A stretch of 64,000 nucleotides of DNA, taken from contig CP136061.1 in the NCBI GenBank assembly GCA_032622095.1, forward strand, positions 136,795,587-136,859,586. Reading direction: 5' to 3'. How positions within the stretch are numbered: the first letter of the stretch is position 1; each line of letters opens with the position of its first letter. The stretch is from Siphonodentalium dalli. Its lineage: Eukaryota; Mollusca; Scaphopoda; Gadilida; Siphonodentaliidae. This document shows, one piece after another, positions 1 through 12,300 of the stretch. The translations under genes were made by a program, and so were the position numbers. Under the pieces are notes generated by a model that searched no databases, was not told the origin of the DNA, and saw nothing but the letters and a program-made list of their open reading frames with translations.

Positions 1-151
1 TCTGAATTTCAATATTGCATGTGATAAAGAAACTGAATACTTGACATCCTAGCTTGGTTGGAAATGCAGTTTGCTGTTGGATCATTAGCTGACCAAGTTT
101 GTTTTCTGATCAGATTACTAATTTTGCCGCTTCATTTTTCCCTTGTTACAG

Positions 152-310
152 AGCATCAACCCTTTGATTGCTAAGAAGATGACAGAAGACCGTGGCAGAG
201 ACTACATGAATGCCAGGAGAGTAGCTAAAGAATATGAGACATGTACACGTGGGTTAGACAAGAACTCGCCGTCGGTGCCTCCTCGCAATACTCCAGAAGA
301 AGTCAAGCAG
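152..310 (+). CDS. CSTF3: CSTF3 exon a (53 codons, first in window)
   Basis: The exon follows the acceptor ccttgttacag and ends before the donor gtgagt; both junctions are phase 0. It encodes window residues 1-53, including [22 protein letters not shown] and [14 protein letters not shown], a strongly conserved HAT-N segment. The reading frame runs open into the flanking intron on both sides, so the splice sites set the limits. Confidence 0.95.
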
Positions 311-3300
311 GTGAGTACCAGTCCTCAAAATATGGTGCTGGACATTTGCAGAATGAGGACCCAGAGGGTGGATTTAGTGACGCTACCCCACATACCGGGG
401 ACCTCATTCTACTTGGCCTCTTCTGCGATGGGAGACCTAGACTCGGATTTAAGTTCCCAGATGGTGATGTGCACCCATTGGGCACCTTGATTATGCTTTG
501 TGTTTTCTGCTAATTTGGGGATATAGAGAAACTAAACTAAAAAAGAAAAAGAAGTTTCTAATGAAACTAAATAACTTGTTAATTTGAAAATTACGATACT
601 TACCAGAGGAGATGAGACCTAAGCAGAATGATGTCCACAGAGTATGATTTTAGTGATGCTAGTCCATTATGCGGGGTAGCATCACTATTCACAATCTGCG
701 GACCTCATTCTGTAAAAAAAATAAGGCTGCCAGTGGCCATCTTGGATAAAACATGGCCACCTGAAGCTATCTTGGATTTCACTAAATCCTTTGGCACAGC
801 CTACAGGCCACATACCTTATCCAATCATCACCAAACTTCATATGGATCTGCGGGGGGACCACTAGATGACTTTATATATACATGTATATAGTCTTGTTGA
901 CATCTAGTATTACTTAGACATTTAAACTTTCCGCATTCCTAATCGGTCTATTGACCGTAACACATGAAATTATCCCCAATTCAAGTTGAGCTACAGTGTC
1001 ATTGACACTTTCATTCTATCTCTCATTCTTTATGCAAGTATTGAAGAAATAAAAAGTCACACATATGGGGCCCACATTTGCATGCTACACAGTAGAGAAG
1101 CATATATTAAATCAACAAATATATTCTTAACCCTTTCAGTGCCAAGTCCGATTTTTGTATCAACCCATATTTCCTTGATCATTTAGAGCTCTTTCCATCA
1201 ATGTATCACATTATTATAATCAATAAATTTGAAAAATGATCAAGGAAATATAGGTTGATACAAAAATCTGACTTGGCACTGAGGGTTAAACCTTGTTTTA
1301 TTTTGTGTGATTTAAGCTTGTGATAAATTTTGACCTTTTGACCTATTTCAGAAGACCTACTCAATCATAATTACATAGGTCATTTTGTCCTAAACCATTT
1401 GGAAAATTATTATCAGGTTTGGTGTATGCCCTAAAAGTGGAATTATTGTTGTGAACACAAAATCAATTGTGTTATCAACGTACAGCTATTATGTAGTAGA
1501 CGAACACTCTATCGAATCATATATTGAGTGCTGTCTGTGAACAGATTTTTATTCTCATAATAATCTTTTATAATCTACAACATGTGCTAAACAGTTTTTT
1601 TTCTCACAAAAATTATGGTGTTTATTACTGACAGAAGAACAAATAAGTTTGTTTTATTTAATAGGTTGAGCTTTGGAAGAAGTACATCTTATGGGAGAAG
1701 AGTAACCCTCTACGGACAGAAGATCAAGCACTGATTACCAAAAGAGGCAAGTGCTATATGTTCTAACTTCACCAATAGCTTGATAAAGTAATAAATAAAT
1801 GACGATGACGTGTCCCTGGGATACCAGTACCCGGTACCAGAGAAAGCCAAAACAAAACCAGCGATTTTGGATGAGAAGTCGCTGACGACCGAGTCTGAGT
1901 TTAGTGTGTCTGATAATTGCAGAATGAGGTCCCCAGAGGGTGAATTTAGTGACGCTATCCCCCATAGCGGGCTATCATCACAAAATTCACCCTCTGGGGA
2001 CCTCATTCTGCTTAGGCCTCAAGTGCTATTGGATTGAAGTTCCCCAGTTGAAATTGGGGATGTTCACCCATTAGTCACCTGAATTATGCATTTTATCTTC
2101 TGCAAATTAGGGGATATAGAAACTTCCCAGAAAGGAAAAAGTTACTAAAAGCAATGTTAATTTGAGACTATAGATACTTCCCAGAAGATGAGGCCTATGC
2201 AGAATGAGGTCCCCAAAGGGTGAATTGGTGATGCTAGCCTGATGTGTGGGGTAGCGTAACTAAATTTGCCCTCTGGGGACCTCATTCTGCCAATGTCAGA
2301 CACATAAAATCAGACTTGACCTCAAATTATTATAAAAAAATGAAACACAATTTTCAGCTTTAATTTGTTTGGAAATCGTTTGTTTAGATATGCCAGAATA
2401 CAGGAATATCCCTCCTTCAAAAATATCTAATTTGGAGGTTTAAATAAGCCAAATCATTAAATTTTTGGACTGATTGTGGTGGCTCTAATCCAATGTTCAA
2501 TCTTTGGCCTTATATTTGCAGTGATGTTTGCATATGAACAGTGCTTGCTATGCTTTGGCCATCATCCCGATATATGGTTTGAAGCTGCATCGTATCTCGA
2601 AGAATCAAGCAGAATTCTAACTGAGAAAGGAGTAAGTACCAAATATTAACTTCAAAAACATGAGAAAATATGGTGCCACTTATATTTGATTTCAAACTGA
2701 TTAACATAGATTTCCCATTGAAACTTGCATATGCCACAGGCAAAATGTGCAGTGTTCTTAATTATGCATTCATGGTTCAAGACCTCCAGTTACCACAACA
2801 GCATACAAAATTTAACACGTTTTATTTTTCTCACTTTTTACATTGTTCCTCTGAAAAAATGGCAAAAACCAAATGTGACATATAATCTAGACTTTCATAT
2901 ACAAAGAATGGCATTTTGTTATGTAAACAAATGACAGATAATTATATGTGTCTTTTAAAACAGATTGAAACTTAATGAAATAAATGGATATAATTATAAA
3001 ATTGAATACCGTATCAAATAAGTTTGTGTCTCACAGGTGGAAGTCTAATTTCAAATGTATTGTTTTTTACACTAGAATCTTACTACAAAGTAAAATGGGT
3101 TACACAAGACTCTGAATAAAAACAGTCTTTGTGTGTTGAAAAATATTTAAAGATAATTAATTTTAATGGCAGAAGCTTCTGTTGGCCGATGTCTTCAAAT
3201 TATTATTTTGTTGCTTGGAGTCTATATGAAATAGGTAGGGAAGTGAGATCTCCATCTTTAAGGCTTGTGAAAGCATTACCATTCTGTATGTGACTGTCTA

Positions 3301-6300
3301 AATATTTTTTCAGGACCAGAATGTTGGTAAGATGTTTGCCGATGAGGCAGCTGCCATGTATGAAAGAGCCACCACCACAGTACTCAAATCCAACATGTTG
3401 CTTTACTTCGCTTATTCTGATTTTGAGGAGGTTTGTTTGAATTTAGTGCAGTAATTACATTGCCAGTTTAAATGTAAAACTGCACGAGAGCTACAATAGT
3501 TTCTCTTAAATTAACCCAGGATAGCCATATCTACAGGCATAATAGAAATCAATGTATGGAACTCTAAATTGATGAGCATCTATAATATGAATGCAAAAAT
3601 TCTACATATGAAAAGTTATAGACATGTTAATTGAATTAATCTTCATTTTAATCATCAAACTTATGTAGTACCATGACAGTTTTGGAGGGACGACTGCTCT
3701 AGATATTCTTCCCATGGTCTACATGTGTAATTTTTATGCAACCACAGATTTAAATGTTTGAACCTGCACAAACGAACAATCTCAAATTTACCAAAATATA
3801 TAAGAAACAAAACAGTTTTCTGTGCTTTATCGACAAATTTGTATGGAAATCTTCCATGTTGGTATGTTTTGAGATACCTCTTACCAAATTGTGTATATAT
3901 AATTTTGAGATTTGAATGTGCCATGTCCGTTTAATGATCTGTGATTCTCTACGTTTGGAATTGCTTTTCTTTCCAGAGCCGAATGAAATTTGAGAAAGTT
4001 CACAACATCTACAAGAAACTGATAGCATTACAAGAACTTGATCAGACACTGGTGAGTTCCATTATTAACCCTTTCTATTCTAAATGGATTCTCCCACTCA
4101 GTTATAAAAGTATACATTGGAATTATGTATCATTTATTTGAAGGGGTGATCAGGAAAAATGAGCAGAAAAGATAATACAAGGGCAGAAGGATTCATATTC
4201 TTGGGTGGGAAATGTTCAGATAATATTTTCAACAAACAACCTATTGTCATTTGTTGAACCTATTATCTGGACATTTCCTGAGGGATAACTACACATCAAT
4301 GAGTATTTATTATAGAAAATGTTAATAATGTCTGTGTATAAATCTGAGCAGAGTTTACTCTGCTGTTCATGTCATTCCTAGTTGCATTTTTGGAAGGTAA
4401 AACTGAGAAAAGGTCTGAAAATAATGTGTATAACGATTGAAATGAGAGATTTAGAAAATTCACTGATTATTTTGTAGTATAAATTCGACTGATCAAAATG
4501 AATTTGTTATTCCCTTGATCAATAATGCGGAGATGAAGGATGCATCTTCAAGAATAATATTCAATTGTTTGTGATGATTAACTCATTGAAAAAGTTGTGG
4601 ATTTGTAGTGTACGTATTACATATGCGAGAACTTGGGAGCGATACACTCAGATTTACTAAGAAATGACTGGCATATTCTCTCTTGTAATAGTTGACAACT
4701 CTTCTCACACTCATTGCCATTTAAACCAACTCATGATGCCATCTTTTGTCTCATTATTAGCTCAACTTGACCTTCCGTACATCCATCTAAAATTTCCTTT
4801 ACCACACACTACAGGTCACAATTCTCATTCGATCGCAACCAAACTTAATATGGATCTTTGGGGTGACCTCTAGATGGGAGCCATCAATTATTTTTTTTAA
4901 TTCGTTAAAAAACATTGCCGCCAGCTGCCATCTTGGATTTAAAATTTTCATCCATCGCCATTGGCATACTATGCAGGCCGCATTTATTGGAGAATTGTTT
5001 TGAAAATTTGCAGGCATGTTTAGGATCATCTCCAGATGGGAGCAATCAAATTTGAACGAATTTTGATGAAAAACATGGCAGCCCTCTTGGATTTTACTCT
5101 TTGCATGACTAAATTCTTTGGCACAACCTACAGATCACATCCCTGATCTGGATTATCACCAAACTTCATATTGGTCTTTTGGTTGACCTCCAGATGGGAG
5201 CCATTGATTTTTTCCGAAATTCGTTAAAAAAAAACATGTGCACCAGAAGCCATCTAGAATTAAAAATTTGAATCCATCGGCACACCCTGCAGTCCGCAGT
5301 CATCTTTTGAGAGATCACTAGATGGGAACCATCCCCATTTCTCCGAATTTAACTGAAAAACATGGCTGCCTGCTGCCATATTGGATTTAACTCTATGCAT
5401 GACTAAATCCTTCGCCATACCCTACAGGCCACGTTCCTCAACCGGTTGTCACTAAATACTTCATATGGATCTTCATTTGGTGACCACCAGAATGGAGCCA
5501 TCAAATATTTCCAAATTTCATTAAAAAACAGTCATTTTGGATTTCACATTTGAATCCATCGGCACACCCTGCAACCAACATTTATTGGAGAACTGTTTCA
5601 AAATGTACAGGCATGTTCAGAATCACTTCTAGATGGGAGCTATCAAATTGAACGGTATTCAATTAAAAACATAACTGACATCATTGCATCACTAAATAAT
5701 TTAATAAACATTAAAACTTTCCGCATTTCTTATTGTTTCATTGACTGTAATGTATGACATTATCCCCTCTCCAAGTTGAGCTACATTGTCATTTACACTT
5801 TCTTTCATTTCAGCCTTACATCCAGTACATGAAATTTGCTCGGAGAGCCGAGGGGATAAAATCAGCCCGACAGGTCTTCAAACTGGCTAGGGATGATGTG
5901 AGGGTTAAGCACCATGTGTTTGTGTCTGCGGCGATGATGGAGTATTATTGCACAAAGGTAACTGCATCTATTGTCTTACATCAAGTGTTCATTCACTCAA
6001 AATGTATTTGGTAATAATCAACTATGACAGAATTAATGTCTAAAGTTGAAATAGCATATTATCTTGTAACCCGCGATAATAAACTCCTGTCATCTTTGAG
6101 ACATGCATTGCAGAAGGATACTGCATCATGCTGGGCTGAATTTCACCAACCGCGGGATATATTTATATGCTGATATAACCCATTGTTTGAGTCGGGCAAC
6201 AGTGTCACAATATCTGACAATGTGTTAGACTGCTATAACACATTATATTAACAACAATGTCACTCCTTTCATGGCTCACTGGTCTGATTATCACTGTTTC

Positions 6301-9300
6301 GCAAACATCAAAGAAGCTATTTATCATTCCACGGATTCAATGCGTACATTGAAGTCTCACGATTCCACCAGCTACCAATTCCCAATAATAAATAGTTTCA
6401 CAAAGAACCAATTCCTCACTAATGAATAAAATGACAATTTTAAACTGAATGTGGTGCTTAATGTGTAGTTTTAAGCTCTATTGTCGAAGGGATATAATTC
6501 TAAAAATTTAAGAGATCTGAAAACTCACATGAGCCCTCAACCCATATGCGGATGCTTAACCCTTTCAGTGCCAAGTCCGATTTTTGTATCAACCCACATT
6601 TCCTTGATCATTTTTCAAATTTATTGATTATAATAATGTGATACATTGATGGAAAGAGCTCCTTTGAGCTCTTTCCATCAATGTATCACATTATTATAAT
6701 CAATAAATTTGAAAAATGATCAAGGAAATATGGGTTGATACAAAAATCGTCTTGGCACTGAAAGGGTTAATAACCCTCAATCACTGGTTCATGTTACATG
6801 TCAGTAATAGGTGCATGCTATATACATGTAGGTAGGTGAGGAGCACTATGCATTCCCCTATCAATGGATCAAAGAAGCCGACAGGTGATTATAAACATGC
6901 AGCTCATCCGCCTGACATCTCGCACATGGCAACAATAACACATGCATGAGTAGGCGTGATTATTTGAACAGTATTTATTACCAATTATAACTGTTCACTT
7001 ATTTCAAAACTGTGTCATCGAATCGGTGCTTTGAACACTGCTTACAGTCTATTATGCCTGACCAAATCAGGAGTTGAAAGTTGTTGGGTTCGCCATCGTC
7101 AAACTCAGATGTTACAGACCAGTGGTCATTATATATTATACTAGCCGATGAGCCCGACGTTGTCCGGGCTATTCAAAAATCAAATTTCAAGTCGATAGCT
7201 CCACCCATTTCCGAGATCTGGTCTGCGCATGCGCGAAGCTGGCGTCGCACGGGCTCGGCGACCCGATAAAATTTGTATCCGGGGCAAGATACATTCACAT
7301 ACCAAATTTCAAGTCGATGGCTCCACATGTTTCCGAGATATATATATTGCCCAATGTCATTTGCGGATACCTCGGCCGGTGATGAGTTAACGCGACATCG
7401 GCCGGTTAAGAGTTAAACGTGATCACGTCCCGATCTCTCGACGGCGTAATATATTTACGGAATGTTTTTCGATCACTGAAGCATGGTCCTGCGTTCTTCC
7501 CGATAATTAAGGTAGAAACTTTAAACGGACACAGGCGTGTGATACATCGTTGGAAAGAGGAAGCGCCACAGATTCTAACCGTGCAAATTATATGACTGGC
7601 AATTTATTATTCGCGCTATATCGAATCGATTTGTGAGCACCGAACTGAAATATATTAGTGCAAAACGGCGTAAAAACAGATTTGACCTCGGCACGCGAAA
7701 AGTTGATCTCGGATCTGAAATCTGATGAGCTCATATTGACCGCCTGGTCAAACTACACACACGTACCAAGTTTCGTCCCGATCGGTCGAGAATCTTCCGA
7801 GATCTGGTCTGCGCATGCGCGAAGCTGGCGTCGCACGGGCTCGGCGACCCGATAAAATTTGTATCCGGGGCAAGATACATTCACATAGCAACTTTCAAGT
7901 CGATAGCTCCACCCGTTTCCGAGATCTCGTCTGCGCATGCGCGAAGCGGGCGCCGCACAGGCTCGCCAATACGACAACGTCGACCGCCTGGTCAAACTAC
8001 ACACACGTACCAAGTTTCGTCCCGATCGGTCGAGAATCGTAGATTTGTATAAATGACAGACAGACAAACATACAAACAGAGGTCTTCAAAATATATATGA
8101 GACTAGAAGGTGACCCTACTTCGTCCGGCCTTTGACCTTGAATTGTCTATTTTGAAGGCCAAGGTCAAGTGGGGTCACGATTTGAACCGAACAAAAGTAC
8201 CCGACAAAAGTACCCGTCAAAATACATCCGGTTTTACCCGATTTGACCTTGTAGAAGGTGACCCGACTTCGTCCGGGCTTTGACCTTGAATTGACCATTT
8301 TGAAGGTCAAGGTCAGGTGGGGTCAAACACCAACACCCCAAAAATGGTGGAAATCGGCCCAGCGGATACCGGGAAATCGGCCCAGCGGATACCGAGATAC
8401 CCTATGCATCAAATTTCGTCCGTAAAAATCCGCCAGTTTAACCCGATTTGATTTCCACTCAAGTAATACGCCTCATATACACACGCTCATTAATTATCAA
8501 GTTTCAACGTAAAGATAAATTACCATCGGTGCCCGAGATATCGCCAAGACGTCTGAAACAGTCAAATGCATCGGCCGGTTAAGTGTTAACGTGATCTAAC
8601 GTTATGACCTCTAACGACGTCATAGAAGTTACGCATTGTTTTTATCCTGATGGAAGATAGTACCACTTCTTCTTGATAATCGAGGCAGATAACTAAAACG
8701 GATACATACGCATTATATATCGTTGGAAAGAGGAAACACGAAAGATTCTCACAGTGTCATTATTATGACTGGCATTTTATTATTCGCGCTGTTCGAATCG
8801 ATTTGTAAGCACCGAACTCAAATGAAAGTCCCGTAACACAGCGTAAAAACAGATTTGACCGCGGCACGTGAAAAGTTGACCTCGGATCTGAAAATTGATA
8901 GGCCCATGCCACCCCCCGGCCGAAAATACACCCACATACCAAGTTTCATCGAAATCGGCTCGGTCGTTTTCGAGTCCATCGCGATCACACACACACACAG
9001 ATCTTCCAAAATATATAATAGACTAGCCGATGAGCCCGACGTTGTCCGGGCTATTCAAAAACCAAAATTCAAGTCGATAGCTATTCAAAAACCAAATTTC
9101 AAGTCGATAGCTCTACCCGTTTCCGAGATCTGGTCTGCGCATGCGCGAAGCTGGTGTCGCACGGGCTCGGCGACGGGCTCGGCGACCCGATAAAATTTGT
9201 ATCCAGGGCAAGATACATTCACATACCAAATTTCAAGTCGATAGCTCCACCCGTTTCCGAGATCTCGTCTGCGCATGCGCGAAGCTGGCGTCGCACGGGC

Positions 9301-12300
9301 TCGGCGACCGGATAAAATTCGTATCCGGGGCAAGATACATTCACATATCAAATTTCAAGTCGATAGCTCCACCCGTTTCCGAAATCTCGTCTGCGCATGC
9401 GCTGCACGGGCGTCGCACGGGGTCGCCAATACGACAACGACCGTGTCCGTGGGATTTTACCCCTAGATAGGAAGTTTGGTCTCGATCGGTGGAGAATCGT
9501 AGATTTGTATAAATGACAGACAGACAAACAGATAGATTGTATCAAAATATATAAGAGAGATATGTAAATTAGATAGATTGTATCAAAATATATAGGAGAG
9601 ATATGTAAATTATCTACACACCATTACTGGTGTTTGTCAAAGATTAGTGGGGTATATCAATACTCATTCACAATCATATCATTGAGGTCCGGAGGATGTG
9701 GGTTATCTCTTGAATACAGATTGTATCAAAATATATAGGAGAGATTATCAATGTGCAAAACATATTTACTCAACCTTGCATGGCCCACAAATCTTAAATA
9801 AAAAGTAGGTATGTATTGTGCAAATATGGAACTTTATTCATGAAATATTGGATTTATTATACAATGTACTTACCAATTGTTATATACCCAAATAATATTG
9901 CGATAATATAATTTATTCAACTTTATAAACTTAGAAATGTTTCGCAATTTGCATAATTTTCCCCGAGATTGTAATCTTTGTGTTTTTTTGTTTTTTTCAA
10001 AAAATAAATATGTTTTTTATGGTTACACTTAATGTAGCCCAATTGCTCTGCGGGGGTATCCTTATTTCCATTGGGACAGTCCAACCTCTGGTTTTATTTT
10101 AATGTCACATTTGATGTGCCTTCAGTTAAGTATGTAAAGAGGATGTTGGATGTGTCACATCACTAGGTTTTCCACATATTTGAGGGTGTCAATTATTTTC
10201 TCTTTCAGGATAAAAACATAGCATTGAGAATATTCGAGCTTGGTTTGAAGAAATATGGAGAAATGCCAAGCTATGCCAAATGTTACATTCAGTTCATGTC
10301 ACATTTGAATGGTAAATTTAAAATATATGTTCATGAAAAACAATTATATATTTTATATCAAATAAACAATGTGAGATATATATCCATGCACACATCCTTC
10401 TATGTTTCTGATTGGTATTCTTACTGTTGCTACCAATAATGCATTGTAAATTTTGATGTAATGTCTCTTGACTCAAAACATGGGGGGTTTTCTTACTAAT
10501 CGCTACCAGTCACCAAACTTGCAATTGCTGCGCAATATTAGATTTGGTATTCGATTCTATCATATTCAAATATTCTCAGGACCCTATGAATACTCTACTT
10601 CGAATGTTTTGTTTTCTAAAAAGCGAGGATTCCAACATAAAATTAACTGTTCGAACTGGATTAAAGAATATTCACATTCAATTGAACATCAAGGGATTGA
10701 CACAAACTTTGTTTAGTTACTCTGCCTGTCAAAACCCATCAATCAATCTTCCAGCGAGTCCTTATAATCATATACTAGTACATTTAAAATTTTAATAGAA
10801 CATTAATAATATGCACAAAAACTACCAAAACAAATGTAAGTAACATATTGTTCAAATTGCAACACAGTCTCCCAATAACAACACACAGCGAGCGGGTGCA
10901 CATGATGGGCTTGAAGTGACATAGGTGGTTCATATCTTTTTATGCAGTGGAGGCTGCAGTTATTTCATGATATATCTTGGAAACATTTTAAGCCATATGG
11001 TGATTTTACTGATTCTTACGGGTGCTAATTGTTTGAATGTGGAGGGTGTGTGATTATATAACTATGGTTTCAACATGAAATATTTGGAGAACTATCAATA
11101 ATGAATATAAGAACAACATTTATCTATTTATCATGTTCTTCTTAGCGGTGATGTTTTTACAGACTTTTATATTTTTTTACACATTTACCCACTGTGCCGT
11201 GGGTCACTTTAAAAAGTTGTGATATGTAGATAAATTAAAATATTTGTATGTTAACACTTTCATGACTGAAGCTTCCAGAAATTTTGCGAAAACCCTGTGC
11301 CAACACATTCTCTTATATATGCGAGTTCCCATAAGGAGCCTTGCATATATATGAGAATGCCTTGGCCTAACAATATTACCTTGACTTTGTAAGCCAGTGC
11401 ATTGTCTTATATATATGAGGTATGGGAGACTCGCATATAAGAGAATGTACTGGCACAGGGTTTTTAATCTGCATCAGCGCAGCTCCCGTCACAAAAGGGT
11501 TAAATATATTAATTCTAAAGCATTCAGTTATGATTGGTTACCATGAAATCTCTTAAGTAATTTTGTTTTTCTTTTGTAGAGGACAACAATACAAGAGTGC
11601 TGTATGAGAGGATACTCTCCAGTAACAATATACCTAATGATAAGTCAAGGTATGTCATATAATAGCAGATGTGGTGTTTGCCCCATCCATAAAATCGCTA
11701 AATAGTATACTGGGGAATATTTGTGTGAGTAACCCTTTTGGGCAGAGTCAGGACCACATTACATGACCGTAACATATTTATGTGCGATCCGGCCATTAGT
11801 TCACGAGACACTGGTTTGCCTATGTGAATATGATGTCATAAAGTCAACACGCGATGTTGGATAGGGACGGGATGCAGACCATGTTACCTGGAGTGCCAAA
11901 ATACATATCCATGCCAAATTTCATCGCAATCGGTGCAGAAATGTGGACTTCTGTAAGGAACATACACACAGAGAGTCAAGAGAGAGAGACACACAAATTC
12001 TCATTTATATATTAAATAGATTGGGACTAGGGACCTGCGAATATTCGAGCTTCGATTCGATGTCGATATCGGGAACCCGATTCGAGATCGACACCGAATC
12101 GGTCCGCTAATTCGGATATTTTCGAATCGGTGTTACTTTGGTGGTGTCTCGTTATTTGCATCTAGACAACACATGCCAAATGACCTGAAATTACAAAAAT
12201 TGAAGCAGACGGTTGCTAAATTAGCCAACATAGGTAATTTTGAATGTATGCCGTTCAGAATAGCGTTGCATTATGTAAATTATGTGTTTCGATCGCAACC

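Noticed and set aside
1751-1756. GT donor four bases after the GC donor of CSTF3 exon b
   Set aside because: Joining 1750 to 2522 shifts the frame and meets a stop within a few codons; the GC site keeps the conserved protein.
9085-9545. Overlapping frames on both strands rich in Arg/Ala
   Set aside because: They arise from repeated GC-rich modules of the retroposon cluster, which reads open in several frames at once.
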